NCBI GenBank assembly: GCA_002729515.1
Contig: PBYF01000131.1
Coordinates: forward strand, 1-58,067
Direction of reading: 5' to 3'
Source of the DNA: Deltaproteobacteria bacterium
GTDB lineage: Bacteria > Myxococcota_A > UBA9160 > SMWR01
DNA: 58,067 nucleotides
Shown here: piece after piece, positions 1-9,106 of the stretch
Position numbering within the stretch: the first letter of the stretch is position 1
How the letters are laid out: each line of letters begins with the position of its first letter
Notes under the pieces: model-generated
What the model saw: the letters and a program-made list of their open reading frames with translations, nothing else
Database searches by the model: none
What the model was told of the DNA's origin: nothing
Made by a program: the position numbers and the translations under genes

Positions 1-494
1 AAGCCCGCCACCGCGCAGAGGCCGAAGGCGGCTGCGCTCCACGCGCGGGGCCGCTCGAGGTCGCGCTCCAGCAACCACAGGCCCGCCAGGGCAAAGGCGA
101 CCGTCGGGCCCGAGCCACGGGCCTCGGACGAGAAGTGGACGAGAGCGAAGCTGCCGGCGGTGAGCCAACTCGCCAGGACGGCTTCGAGGTGCCCGCGGCG
201 CCAGGCCACGGCGGCGGCGAGTGCCACGCTGGCGCTCCCGAGACCGAGTGCCGGAAGCCGGTAGAGCCACCAGTCCGGCGTGTCGCCGATCCAATAGAAG
301 GTGAGGGTGTTGAGGTGGTGATTGTTCGAGTGGTGGATGCGCGTGAAGACGTCGAGCACCGAGTCGACGCGCGTGGCGATGCGCCAAGTCCAGATCTCGT
401 CGAGCCAGAAGTCGCTCGAGAGTCCCACGACCCGCAGCGCGATTCCCACGCCGACGGCGCCCAAGATGGCGAGCCATGCTGTACGGGGACTCAC
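1..494 (-). CDS. GT39-like membrane glycosyltransferase, partial (runs off the window)
   Basis: Partial gene entering the window from its 5' end; 164 codons are visible. It starts at GTG 492-494, which overlaps the TGA of the upstream glycosyltransferase gene as GTGA, so translation is probably coupled. The visible protein begins with a hydrophobic segment and then WLDEIWTWR, the acidic D-E motif found after the first membrane helix in GT39/PMT/ArnT-like polyprenyl-phosphate sugar transferases. A stretch with HHSNNHHLNT follows, then several hydrophobic alanine/leucine-rich segments. Role inferred: transfer of a sugar from a lipid carrier on the periplasmic face. Acceptor and sugar cannot be told. 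Confidence 0.72.
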   Translation of the reverse strand, partial: MSPRTAWLAILGAVGVGIALRVVGLSSDFWLDEIWTWRIATRVDSVLDVFTRIHHSNNHHLNTLTFYWIGDTPDWWLYRLPALGLGSASVALAAAVAWRRGHLEAVLASWLTAGSFALVHFSSEARGSGPTVAFALAGLWLLERDLERPRAWSAAAFGLCAVAG

Positions 495-2056
495 TCGGTC
501 TTCTCCGGTAGCCGTTCCCAGATGATGACGGGGGGGCGCCCGCCGTGGGCGCGGAACGGGCGCACTCGGGGGTCCTCTCGGCTCTCGAAGGGGAGATCCG
601 GTGCATCGAGCACGTGGCGGCGAAAATCGCCCGCGGCGAGGGCGGCGCGGAGTGCGGCGTTCACGTCGCGACTTCGAGCTGCGGGCACACGGCGGCGTGG
701 GATCAGCCAGCGGGCGGATTCCACCTCGTCGAGCGACTCGCCGGTCAGCCCGCCCACCACCCGCAATCCCGTGTAGAACTTCACGGGCAGGTCCCCGTAG
801 GCGATCGCGACGCGATCCCGGGCCTCGGCGCGGTCGGCGAGGAACGCAACGATCCCGGTGATGGGGCCGGTGACCGGCGCGCTGCGCTCGCGCACCAGGT
901 CGTCGAGTGAACCGAAAGCCAGCGCCAGGGCGACGGCAAGGCCGGCGACGAGCGGGCGGATCCGGAAAAGGCCGCCGATCGCGAGTCCGAGCAACATGAA
1001 GAGGGGCGGAAGCACCGGCGCCAGATAGCGCAGGTAGGGCAGGGGGCTCAGCAGCGCCAGCAGCAAGATCGTGATGGCGACGTGCAGGACGAGGAGGGTC
1101 GCGTGGCGTCGCGACTCGGCGTCGAAGAGCGACTCGCGCCTCCGCATGCGTTCGAAGGCCAGCACCACGGGTGCGGCGAGGAGCGCACCGCTGGCGAGCA
1201 CCGGGTCGAAGAGCATCTCCGCGTAGTGCGCCAACTGCAGCGGGGTGTCTCGCCAGTCGAGGAAACGCGCGATTCCCGGCACGCCCGTCTCGAGCCCGAC
1301 CCAGACGATCCACGGCAGCGCGAACACCGTGGTGGCGGCGGTCGCCGCCAGTGCCGGGCGCAGCGCCCGGCGGTTCAGAAGCGCCGCGTGAACGAGGATC
1401 GCGAGTAACAGCGCGGCCGCGTAGACTGCCTGGGTGTGGAAGAGCAGGCTCGCCACGGCGACCAGAGCCAGTGTGCGCGTCCAGCCGCTCCGGTCCAGCC
1501 GTGCGCCGATCCAGAGTCCCGCGAGCGAGAGCAGGGTCGCCAGCGCGTAGTAGCGGCTCTGGCGCGAGAGCACCACGAACGAGAGCGAGAGGCAGAGCAA
1601 CACGGCGCCGGCCACTGCACCGAGCCGGTCGCGGAACAGGTCCCGCCCCGCCGCCCAGGCGAGCAGGACCGTGGCGAATCCGCACAGCGCGAAAGGAAGT
1701 CTCGCCGGTGCGGTGTCGGCCTCGAACACGGCGAACGTTGCCGCGACCAGATAGAAGGGTAGCCACGGGTGCCAGCGCCAGATCCGGTCCTCGCCGTACT
1801 CGACGCCGAGTTCCTGCGAGTAGGAGTTGAGTCCATCGAATCCGACCGGAACGCCGAACTCGAGGATCGAGCGCGCCAGCAGCGCCGTCTGTGCCTCGTC
1901 CTGCCACAGCATCGGCCGGTCCAGCCGCGTCAGCAACACGAGGCCTGCCAGCGCCGCGATGCCGAGGGCGATGCTCCTGTCGCTGGCTCGCACGAGCGGC
2001 GAACGTAGCGCGCTACGCCGGCCGGCCCTCATTCGCGGTGCCGCCCCCTCCCGCAT
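491..2056 (-). CDS. GT39/PMT-family membrane glycosyltransferase
   Basis: 521-residue polytopic membrane protein. After a basic N-terminus and a first hydrophobic helix comes WQDEAQTALLARSILEFGVP, the D-E loop characteristic of GT39-type (ArnT/PMT-like) lipid-linked sugar transferases, followed by about ten hydrophobic segments and a soluble C-terminal part. ATG at 2054-2056 gives the longest form; the second Met (8 codons in) is also possible. Its stop overlaps the GTG of a second, shorter-range homologue downstream, so the two form an operon of paralogous transferases. The substrate is unknown; cell-surface polysaccharide, lipid A or protein glycosylation are all possible. Confidence 0.82.
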   Translation of the reverse strand: MREGAAPRMRAGRRSALRSPLVRASDRSIALGIAALAGLVLLTRLDRPMLWQDEAQTALLARSILEFGVPVGFDGLNSYSQELGVEYGEDRIWRWHPWLPFYLVAATFAVFEADTAPARLPFALCGFATVLLAWAAGRDLFRDRLGAVAGAVLLCLSLSFVVLSRQSRYYALATLLSLAGLWIGARLDRSGWTRTLALVAVASLLFHTQAVYAAALLLAILVHAALLNRRALRPALAATAATTVFALPWIVWVGLETGVPGIARFLDWRDTPLQLAHYAEMLFDPVLASGALLAAPVVLAFERMRRRESLFDAESRRHATLLVLHVAITILLLALLSPLPYLRYLAPVLPPLFMLLGLAIGGLFRIRPLVAGLAVALALAFGSLDDLVRERSAPVTGPITGIVAFLADRAEARDRVAIAYGDLPVKFYTGLRVVGGLTGESLDEVESARWLIPRRRVPAARSRDVNAALRAALAAGDFRRHVLDAPDLPFESREDPRVRPFRAHGGRPPVIIWERLPEKTE

Positions 2057-2134
2057 GGGTTTCGCCGAGGCACTGGGCTGGTTGCTGCCGAGCGTGCTTG
2101 TTGCAGTGGGCTGTGTGTTGCGCGCGGCCGGTCA

Positions 2135-2410
2135 CGAGACGGTCAGGAGGATTGGGTGGCGGGTGAATCGCAAGCGCCTGAGCGGATCTGGCGGGAGGCG
2201 GGACTGAAGGTGTCGAAGAAGCAGATCGAATGGCGACGTCTATGGCCGGGCGATGGCTCGTGTCTCCGCCTGAGACCGCAGCACAAGGACCCCTTGTTGT
2301 CCTGCGACTTCATCGAAGATGCGACCCACGATGGCCGGAAGCTCCGCATCCTGGTGGTGATCGATGAGTTCTCCCGCAAATGCCTGGCGATCGCGAACTC
2401 TTCAATGCGC
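2135..2410 (+). pseudogene. IS3-family transposase (OrfB) remnant, frameshifted
   Basis: Remnant of an IS3-family integrase. The first frame reads RRIGWRVNRKR, then the reading shifts to WREAGLKVSKKQ, LRLRPQHKDP and RILVVIDEFSRKCLAIA, which follow the order of conserved blocks between the HTH region and the first catalytic Asp of IS3 OrfB proteins. The first DDE residue region is present but the remaining catalytic domain is missing. No terminal repeats are recognisable around it. Related scraps of IS3 genes occur at 25.9 kb and 38.8 kb on the other strand and cover other parts of the protein. Confidence 0.75.
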
Positions 2411-2430
2411 TGCTGGAGGCACAGGGCCCG

Positions 2431-3444
2431 CTAGGGCACCGTGAGGCCCATCTGCCTGTCCAGGTTGTCGGTGTTGATGTCTTCGAACTGGATGATCTCG
2501 AGATTCTCGAAGGCGCTCCGCACCCGCGGTGTCAGCAGGCCCAGCTGCTTCACGTTGGGGACGACGCGCATGAAGAGGAACTGCCGAAACTGCGCCATCA
2601 CCGGCGATTCGAGCACGACCTGTCTGACCTCGGCCCGATCCATCCCGAACTCCTCGGCGAGGTCTTCGCCTACCAGCCGATCGCGCATCAGCTCGCAGGC
2701 CGTGATCAAGAAGTCCTCGCGGTCGCGGAGTTCGCTCGCCTCCATATCCGTGTAGTAGCCCCGGAGCGAGAGCACGCCGAACGCCACGTGGCGTGACTCG
2801 TCGCGCATCGCGTTGTAGACCAGGCTCTTCAGCAGCGGCTCCTGGCACATCTGGTACATGTTGGCGAAGGCCGCCATTGCCAACCCCTCCACCAGGATCT
2901 GCATGCCCAGGTACTTCACGTCCCAGCGCGAGTCGATCAGGATCAGGTCGAGCAGGCCCTTCAGGTTCGTGTTGATCGGCCACTCCCACTCCAGCTTCTC
3001 GCGCAGGTAGCGGTCGAAGACCTCGACGTGGCGGGCTTCGTCCACCGTCTGGGTAGCCGCGTAGTACTTGGCGTCCATCCAGGGCACCGCCGTCACCAGC
3101 TGGGAGGCGGCCATCAGCGCGCCCTGCTCACCGTGCAGGAACTGTGAGAGGGTCCAGGCAAGCTGGCCGTGCTTGAAGCGAGCCTTTTCCTTGGCGCTGA
3201 GCTTCTTGTAGGGCGCGTAGTCCTGAAGCGGGTTGAAGACCTGAGGGATGATGTCGCCCTCGGGCTCCACCGGGGAGTCCCATGCGAGTTCGGCGCCATT
3301 CCATTGCTCGGTTTTCGCCTTCTCGTAGAGCGCCCGCAGGCCCTCTTTCTGAGTCCCATAGTTCCAGGTGAAATTCGTGTCGAAGGCGGTGTGGAGGACG
3401 TCGAGATCGCTGTTCTCTGCGGCGGAGATGGGATTGCTGGTCAT
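2431..3444 (-). CDS. Ferritin-like diiron oxygenase (R2/AurF-like)
   Basis: 337-residue helical protein of the ferritin-like superfamily. The six-ligand diiron pattern is visible: E106 (HGEQ), E136xxH139 (DEARH), E186 (LVEGLAM) and E216xxH219 (DESRH). This spacing resembles ribonucleotide-reductase R2-like and AurF-like oxygenases more than storage ferritins. The start chosen is ATG 3442-3444, because GAGG lies 8 bases upstream; an in-frame ATG ten codons earlier has no such site. The gene is divergent from a TetR regulator across about 140 bp, which suggests it is the regulator's target. The substrate is unknown; fatty-acid or xenobiotic oxidation is a guess. Confidence 0.78.
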   Translation of the reverse strand: MTSNPISAAENSDLDVLHTAFDTNFTWNYGTQKEGLRALYEKAKTEQWNGAELAWDSPVEPEGDIIPQVFNPLQDYAPYKKLSAKEKARFKHGQLAWTLSQFLHGEQGALMAASQLVTAVPWMDAKYYAATQTVDEARHVEVFDRYLREKLEWEWPINTNLKGLLDLILIDSRWDVKYLGMQILVEGLAMAAFANMYQMCQEPLLKSLVYNAMRDESRHVAFGVLSLRGYYTDMEASELRDREDFLITACELMRDRLVGEDLAEEFGMDRAEVRQVVLESPVMAQFRQFLFMRVVPNVKQLGLLTPRVRSAFENLEIIQFEDINTDNLDRQMGLTVP

Positions 3445-3581
3445 CGGAAAAACCTCGTATTTGGGGGGGGCCACGAAGTGTGGAAAGGACCGTAATTCAG
3501 CGTCTTAGTATGTCAATAGGAAATTGAGCTCAAGTTCATATTTTTTGCATTTTTGAGGCCTGATTGGGCTAGCCTGGAGCC
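3445..3581. promoter_or_regulatory. Divergent promoter region with a 10-bp palindrome
   Basis: AT-rich intergenic region between the diiron oxygenase (minus) and the TetR gene (plus). It holds the perfect palindrome TTGAGCTCAA at 3524-3533, a reasonable candidate operator for the neighbouring TetR protein. No consensus promoter can be assigned with confidence. Confidence 0.4.
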
Positions 3582-4259
3582 GTGGCCAGCCCGTCCAGAC
3601 CCGATAGCCCCGCACCGGGGGAGGTGCGGATCCCCCAGCAAGCCCGCAGCCGTCGAACCCGTGCCCGGATTCTCGACGCGGCGACTCGCGCCTTCGAGGA
3701 ACTGGGCTACGACGACGCCACCACCGCCGCCATCGCCCAGCTCGCCGGCGTAGCGGTGGGCAGCGTCTACAGCTACTTCGCCGACAAGCGGTCGATCCTG
3801 CTCGAGATTCTCCAAGAAACACTGGATCAGATGAGACGCGAAATCATCGCTGGGCTGGCCCCGGAGCTCTGGCGCCAGGGCGACCTGCGGCTGAAGGTGA
3901 GGGCGCTGGTGGAGACGGCCCTCAAGCCCCGCCGGTTCCAACCCGGGCTCCAGCGCATTCTCTGGGAGCGCTACTTCAAGGATCCGCTGGTTCGGGATGC
4001 GATAGAGGCCATCGAACGCCCGCTCATCGACGCCATCGAACAGCTCTTGGAAGTGCTGCGGGAGGAAGGCCTGTCCGATGTGGCCGACGTCTCGTCGGCC
4101 TCGTTCGTGATTCACACATCCGTCGAGTGGATCGCCGCCCGGCTGGTTCTCGGTGAGGCCCCGCAAGAGAAAGTCGATGCGGCCGTCGACACCACGTCGG
4201 CGATGATTTCGCGGCTGATTCTCAGCGAAGCCCCAGGTTTCTCGCAGGGATTGACATAA
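3582..4259 (+). CDS. TetR/AcrR-family transcriptional regulator
   Basis: 225 residues, starting at GTG. The N-terminal HTH domain is typical of TetR proteins: a basic lead-in, RILDAATRAFEELGYDDATT, then IAQLAGVAVGSVYSYFADKR, where GSVYSYF is the recognition-helix end. The ligand-binding C-terminal domain is not assignable. The gene is divergent from the diiron oxygenase and probably represses it, perhaps through the palindrome at 3524-3533. A second short GGAG lies just before the GTG. Confidence 0.85.
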   Translation: MASPSRPDSPAPGEVRIPQQARSRRTRARILDAATRAFEELGYDDATTAAIAQLAGVAVGSVYSYFADKRSILLEILQETLDQMRREIIAGLAPELWRQGDLRLKVRALVETALKPRRFQPGLQRILWERYFKDPLVRDAIEAIERPLIDAIEQLLEVLREEGLSDVADVSSASFVIHTSVEWIAARLVLGEAPQEKVDAAVDTTSAMISRLILSEAPGFSQGLT

Positions 4260-4280
4260 CGCCCATACTCGGATGTCGAG

Positions 4281-4371
4281 CCCCGTACTGGGCCCCGATC
4301 CTCTCGGCTTCCTCTATTTGACAGAATGTCTATTTATCGCCCTTAGCGAAAACGCAGCTCGAACTTCCTGT
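4281..4371 (-). repeat. Interspersed ~90-bp repeat, copy 1 (reverse)
   Basis: Full-length but diverged copy: GC-rich hairpin end (CCCCGTACTGGGG-like), central CTATTTGACAGAATGTCTA and the far end AAAACGCAGCTCGAACTTCC. It lies just downstream of the TetR gene. Strand is given relative to the copy at the right edge of the window. Confidence 0.85.
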
Positions 4372-4765
4372 ACTCTCGAGTTACCGCCTTCGCCGCTCAT
4401 GCGTCCGCCAGACTGTGCAGCGCGATGGATCTCCTCATAGCGTTCCCCCTATCTCCTGCAGGTCTTCGGGGTGCCTCTCCTTCAGCATGTCCCGCACGGC
4501 CGTCTCCGGCCTGAACCTCGCATAGCCTCTGTCAAACGATGCCGCAGGTACTACTGAGAAGGGAGTTGCGAAGTCACTGACCCGCTTGATCACCGCAGCA
4601 ATTACTGCCCGGAAAGGCCCGGGATGTAGATCCTATCTGCACGGGCTCCACTTTTGACAGATCACTTGCGTGCCTGCCCCCTCTCGCGATTCGATTTCGA
4701 CCGCATCCATCAGCCGCTGTATGCCGGGCTGTCCCCCCGAGACCTCTCTTGGTGATGAACCCGAC
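4372..4765. other. No recognisable gene; one unidentified short ORF
   Basis: Between the repeat and the RsbT-like gene. On the minus strand, 4435-4632 has an open frame of about 65 codons containing FRPETAVRDMLKERHPEDLQ and ending in GGTL, with no start codon. It reads like the tail of a protein cut at its 5' side, but the family was not recognised. Nothing else is supported here. Confidence 0.4.
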
Positions 4766-5167
4766 TCACGATCGGCTTCTCCTTACAGTGATCTCTACGC
4801 GTGTATTGCCGGGCTCCGAAATGATGTCCAAGGAATGGACCAGCCGACGTGTTCTGGGAAGTCCCGAACCAAGCCCACCTCCGGTACTGAAGCCGTCACG
4901 AAGTGCCTCCTGCAGGTCGGGAATGCCGGGTCCCGAGTCGCCGACGACGACACGGACCTCCACGAATTCTGGGCTCGAAGCGTTCTCGATCACGCAGAAG
5001 CCGAAGCCGGCATACTGAATGACGTTGCGAATGAGTTCCGAGATGGCAGTTGCCAGCCGCGTTTGATCGGCAGAGCCAAAACCCAACGCCCGGGCCATGT
5101 CCCGGCCGTCGCGTCGAGCCGTCACGACGTCGGTGCGATCTCTGATTTCGACCCGCGACGCCTTCAT
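4766..5167 (-). CDS. RsbT-like anti-sigma regulatory factor (HATPase/kinase)
   Basis: 133-residue GHKL-type ATPase of the RsbT/RsbW family. Visible motifs: N box ELIRNVIQYAG, G1 box DSGPGIPD, and G2 box STGGGLGSGL. The length and the order of motifs match RsbT, the switch kinase of stressosome-type partner-switching pathways that phosphorylates STAS-domain antagonists. The start codon follows the stop of a CBS-domain remnant by one base, so the two were once co-transcribed. No RsbS/RsbR STAS genes are present; their absence leaves its partner unknown. Confidence 0.8.
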   Translation of the reverse strand: MKASRVEIRDRTDVVTARRDGRDMARALGFGSADQTRLATAISELIRNVIQYAGFGFCVIENASSPEFVEVRVVVGDSGPGIPDLQEALRDGFSTGGGLGSGLPRTRRLVHSLDIISEPGNTRVEITVRRSRS

Positions 5168-5168
5168 C

Positions 5169-5330
5169 TCAGAGGTTCGATCGCGAGCCGATGAGATCTT
5201 CGAGTCGATTCATGGCCTGGTCCAGGTTGAGGGCAGTTAATACGCCAACGAGTTCGCGTCCGTCTCGATCCGCGTCAAGGGTGGCGCCTTCCCGAATCGT
5301 GACAGGATGTCTGATCCAACGCGGAGCAGT
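5169..5330 (-). pseudogene. CBS-domain protein remnant
   Basis: A 53-codon frame without a start codon, reading IRHPVTIREGATL and then DGRELVGVLTALNLDQAM, the start and end of a CBS domain with the middle apparently deleted. The sequence just upstream continues the same domain in another frame (SDSELLRVGSDIL), so at least one frameshift separates the halves. It ends one base before the RsbT-like start codon. CBS-domain proteins sense adenine nucleotides; here it is most likely dead. Confidence 0.55.
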
Positions 5331-6120
5331 TCAGAGTCACTCTGCTTCTCTGCCATCTCGTTGCCCACGAACGGTTGCGCTGCCCGGGCAATCGGGATGC
5401 CGGTTATCGGGGCCGGGCTCTGGATCGAGGGGTGCTCGGGCAACGGCCGTCGGCGTTGCAACTTTGGGAGAAGGTTCCGTAGCCCGGACCCTGGGGAGGT
5501 CTGGCGGGGAGGGTTGTCGGCCCTTAGTCGTCGATATTGCCGGGATCGAGATCGGAGTGTCCACTGCCGCACGGTGCGGGCCCGCTCGGGTCCATCAGGG
5601 TCAGCGGAAGGTTCGAGCGTTGTTTCCAGTTGCATCCAGATCACACGGACAGCTCGGAAACAGTTGATGCAGTAGAAAGGCTCTGCGATCGTGACAGTAA
5701 GTCAATACCAACAGTCGAAAAATCTTTACTCCGACGAGGGAAAGTGTCCGGTTATGTTTCAACCAGACGATTGCAATTCTTTACCATTTCATGTTCGAAC
5801 TGTTCGACCATTGTTCGGTGTTCTGACGTTCCGATCACATGCACAATACAGCCCACGGTAAGTGCAGTTAGGGTCGTTAGTTGCCGGATGGCGGTATGCC
5901 AGGATTCGGGTCAGATTGGAGAGCGTGCCGTCGGAGATGCCCGAACTCCGTCTCTGGTGGGCTCTTGGAATTGTCTCCACCTGCCAGATTTTGACGATCC
6001 AGAGCAGGACGTATCAGCAAGGGGTTGCGGGGGAATAGGATGTTTGCAGCAATGCGCGACGCGACTCAGCAGGAGCGGCAAAATGTCCCGCGGCACTGGA
6101 TGGTTTTTTTTGGGAAGGCA
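5331..6120. other. Region without a recognisable gene
   Basis: About 790 bp. The first 70 bp on the minus strand are the other-frame part of the CBS remnant. Longer open frames exist on both strands (for example 5537-6133 plus), but none shows a known motif, a convincing ribosome-binding site or homopolymer-free coding character. Lower GC between about 5690 and 5880. Confidence 0.5.
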
Positions 6121-6183
6121 CGCCTCTATTTGACAGAATGTCTACTGGTCGGACCCAAGGAAAACGCTGCTTGAACTTCCTAT
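6121..6183 (-). repeat. Interspersed repeat, copy 2 (reverse, lacks the GC-rich hairpin end)
   Basis: Begins at CCTCTATTTGACAGAATG and runs to TTGAACTTCCTATGC. The hairpin end of about 28 bp is missing. It sits 75 bp upstream of the SDR gene. Confidence 0.85.
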
Positions 6184-6257
6184 GCTTGCACAATCGGCTC
6201 TCGGCCTTCCCGCAACCGACTGACTAGATCGCTTCCCTCCAAGGAGAAAACTCCACC

Positions 6258-7133
6258 ATGCTGCGCGTACTCATTACCGGTTCCAACTCAGGTATTGGAC
6301 GGGCCACCGCCGTGCACCTTGGCGCACGCGGCTACGAGGTCTTCGCAGGTATGCGCAACCTCGACAAGGCCGAGCGGCTTCTGGAACTGGCTGCAGAAGA
6401 GAAGGCGAATGTTCGGCCCATCGAACTCGATGTGAATAGCGACAACTCGGTCAAGAAGGCCCTGGGAGAACTGCTTTCGAACTCGGGCCCCGTCGATGTC
6501 CTCATCAACAATGCCGGGATTGGCATGAACGCGACACTTGAGGATGTCGACATCGAGAAAGCCAAAATCGTCTTCGATACGAACTTCTGGGGCATCATCC
6601 GCTGTACCCAGGCGGTACTTCCCGCGATGCGTGAACAGGGATCCGGACACGTCGTGAATATCAGTTCCGTAGCCGGCCGGATCGCAGCCCTGGCTCAGGT
6701 GATCTACTCCTCGTCCAAGTGGGCGGTAGAGTGTCTGAGCGAAAGCCTGGCGCAAGAAGTCGCACCATTTGGCATTCGGGTTTCCATCATTGAGCCTGGA
6801 GTTACGCGCACCGCCATTCTTCCCAAGAATGTGGGGCACCCCACGCCCACCGTGTATGAAACTGCCTACCGCCGCATGCTTCAGTTCTACGCGGCGGGCA
6901 TTGCGGCCAATGTGCGCGCCGAGGAGGTGGCCGAGGTGATTCTGGGTGCCCTCGAGAACGCCGAGCCCACGCTCCGCCACTCCTGTGCCTGGGGTGGTGA
7001 GGAATTGTGTGCGGGACGCGCCCGGATCAGCGACGAAGAATGGGTCGAACTGGGCCGCCACGAGGAAGATTCCGACTACTGCGCCGCTTTCAAGGATCTC
7101 TTCAAACTCGAAATCGGTCCAGAGACCAGATAG
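6258..7133 (+). CDS. Classical short-chain dehydrogenase/reductase
   Basis: 291-residue SDR. Nucleotide-binding TGSNSGIG at residues 7-14, NNAG at 84-87, Ser136/137, and catalytic Tyr150/Lys154 in YSSSK are all present, so the enzyme should be active. The PGVTRTAI segment follows as usual. AAGGAG lies about 12 bases before the ATG. NAD(P)-dependent oxidation or reduction of an alcohol/ketone is the family reaction; the substrate is unknown. The gene stands alone, bounded by a reverse repeat copy upstream and a forward copy downstream. Confidence 0.88.
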   Translation: MLRVLITGSNSGIGRATAVHLGARGYEVFAGMRNLDKAERLLELAAEEKANVRPIELDVNSDNSVKKALGELLSNSGPVDVLINNAGIGMNATLEDVDIEKAKIVFDTNFWGIIRCTQAVLPAMREQGSGHVVNISSVAGRIAALAQVIYSSSKWAVECLSESLAQEVAPFGIRVSIIEPGVTRTAILPKNVGHPTPTVYETAYRRMLQFYAAGIAANVRAEEVAEVILGALENAEPTLRHSCAWGGEELCAGRARISDEEWVELGRHEEDSDYCAAFKDLFKLEIGPETR

Positions 7134-7678
7134 GGCTGCTGCCCAGCGGCCCCGCTTCGAATCAGTTCCGAGTCTGCCAATTGTTCCGTCTTTCCGACCA
7201 GAACAAGCCTGCGCCCAGAATTGACAAGACAAAAAGAAGCCAGGAGTGGGAGGGCTACGAGCGAATCGATACTTACCTGACCGTTTGATACGGTCAACTG
7301 GTACTACCGGCCGCGGCCACTACACCACGAGTCACCTGGGCGCTGGCACTCCAGTACTGAGGAGCGACCAGCCAACGAGATGCGTATGACTGGAGGCGAA
7401 AAGACGAAATTCGGCGGGATCTTGCCGGAGAGCACCGGATGCTGGTCGATTCGCACGTGCAGTCGCAGTAGAGCACCGCAATGTCGACGCTCCCGAGTGC
7501 CATCGTGGCCGCCGGGAAGAGCAGCTCGAAGTCGCCGAAGGGGTTGGAATTTCCGAAGTCGCTGCACCGCTGCACGAACCGCTCGCAGCCCCTCCGTCTC
7601 GTCATTTTTGTGCCACACAACGAGTTGCTGATCGGCATCTCCAGGATCACGCTCCGGACCTTGGCAAAGCAGGTGGCA
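7134..7678. other. Region without a recognisable gene
   Basis: A 146-codon open frame on the minus strand (7294-7734) starts inside repeat copy 3, using the repeat's [17 protein letters not shown] frame, and continues into unfamiliar, cysteine-containing sequence. No domain was recognised and the start is likely fortuitous. Confidence 0.45.
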
Positions 7679-7769
7679 GATAGGAAGTTCAAGCTGCGCT
7701 TTCCCTGGGTCCGATAAGTAGGCATTCTTTCCAATGGAGGCGGGCGAGGGGATCAGGCCCGGTACGGGT
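7679..7769 (+). repeat. Interspersed repeat, copy 3 (forward)
   Basis: Full length, from GATAGGAAGTTCAAGCTGCG to the hairpin end GCCCGGTACGGGT. Located 150 bp upstream of gmd. Confidence 0.88.
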
Positions 7770-7922
7770 TGGTCCCCAGGAGATGGGTGCTTTCATGACT
7801 GCGACTCCGCGCGAAAAGATGTCAACCGAGCTCCGACGGAGAAAGGCATGAGTGATAGGGTTTCGGGCAAGGCACTGAGTTTTCCCACGGAAGAAGCTGA
7901 AAGGTATGCAAGAGGAATAGGC

Positions 7923-8969
7923 ATGAACAACCTGGTCGCACTGATCACCGGCGTCACCGGACAAGATGGAGCCTACCTGGCGGAACTGCTGCTCGCGAAA
8001 GGCTACGAGGTCCATGGGATGGTGAGGAGGACCTCTCAGTTCAATCGACAACGTATCGAGCCGCTGCGCGAGCGAGCGCGGGAAGAGGGAAAGGTCTTCA
8101 TCCTCCACTACGGAGACCTCGGTGACTCCAGTAGCCTCAACTGCCTCCTCAGGGAGACCCAACCACAGGAATTGTACAACCTGGCCGCCCAATCCCATGT
8201 GGGGGTCTCCTTTCAGCAGCCCGAATACACGAGCGACGTGGATGGCATAGGTACGCTTCGGCTGCTGGAGGCGATCCGCTCCCAGGAGTTGGCGACGCGC
8301 TTCTATCAAGCATCGACCTCCGAGCTGTACGGGAAGGTCCACGAGATCCCCCAAACCGAGGAGACTCCCTTCCATCCCCGCTCACCCTACGCCGTCGCCA
8401 AGCTGTTCGCCTTCTGGGCCGTAAAGAACTACCGCGAAGCCTACGGCATGCACGCCAGCAACGGGATCCTCTTCAACCACGAGTCACCGCGCCGCGGCGA
8501 GAACTTCGTGACCCGCAAGATCACCATGGGCATGGCTCGCATCAAGGCGGGTCAACTCGATCACATTCGCCTGGGAAATCTGTCGGCCAAGCGAGATTGG
8601 GGGTTCGCACAGGACTACGTCGAAGCGATGTGGCTGATGTTGCAGCAGGACCAACCGGACGACTACGTGATCGCGAGCGGGGAGACCCACAGCGTGCGAG
8701 AGTTCGTCGAGCTGAGCGCGCAGGTGTGCGGCTATCAGATCGCCTGGGAAGGCGAAGGCTGCGATGAGATCGGAAGAGAGGTCGAGAGCGGCAAGGTCCT
8801 GGTGCGAGTCGACCCGCGATATTTCCGCCCGGCTGAAGTCGATCTCCTCCTGGGCGACCCCACCAAGGCTGAACATAAGCTCGGCTGGAAGCGGAAGATG
8901 AGTTTCCAGCAGCTTGTGGAGACCATGACGAAGGCCGACCTGAACTGGGCCACTGGGGAGGCGCGTTAG
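7923..8969 (+). CDS. gmd: GDP-mannose 4,6-dehydratase
   Basis: 348-residue extended SDR that converts GDP-mannose to GDP-4-keto-6-deoxymannose, the entry to GDP-fucose, rhamnose or perosamine. Signature sequences: [17 protein letters not shown] near the N-terminus, STSELYGK (Thr/Glu of the active site), SPYAVAK (catalytic Tyr/Lys), [17 protein letters not shown] and [14 protein letters not shown]. The start at 7923 follows AGAGGAA and matches the family N-terminus; an open frame extends 63 codons further upstream into the repeat but is not homologous. Length is normal. No downstream reductase or epimerase is nearby; the next intact gene is a GT4 glycosyltransferase. Confidence 0.95.
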   Translation: MNNLVALITGVTGQDGAYLAELLLAKGYEVHGMVRRTSQFNRQRIEPLRERAREEGKVFILHYGDLGDSSSLNCLLRETQPQELYNLAAQSHVGVSFQQPEYTSDVDGIGTLRLLEAIRSQELATRFYQASTSELYGKVHEIPQTEETPFHPRSPYAVAKLFAFWAVKNYREAYGMHASNGILFNHESPRRGENFVTRKITMGMARIKAGQLDHIRLGNLSAKRDWGFAQDYVEAMWLMLQQDQPDDYVIASGETHSVREFVELSAQVCGYQIAWEGEGCDEIGREVESGKVLVRVDPRYFRPAEVDLLLGDPTKAEHKLGWKRKMSFQQLVETMTKADLNWATGEAR

Positions 8970-9015
8970 CATAGCGCCTCCACCCATCACCTCGTTCCTG
9001 GGGCAACTGAATGCG

Positions 9016-9106
9016 GATAGGAAGTTCAGGCTGTGTTTTTCCTGGGTCCGAGTAGTAAGCATTCTGTCAAATAGAGGCGGGTGAGGGGAAGAGGCCCAGT
9101 ACGGGG
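9016..9106 (+). repeat. Interspersed repeat, copy 4 (forward)
   Basis: From GATAGGAAGTTCAGGCTGTG to CCCAGTACGGGGG. It begins 46 bp after the gmd stop codon. Confidence 0.86.

Noticed and set aside
2380..2989. ORFs opposite and in other frames to the diiron oxygenase
   Set aside because: Shadow frames; the diiron ligand motifs fix the true frame.
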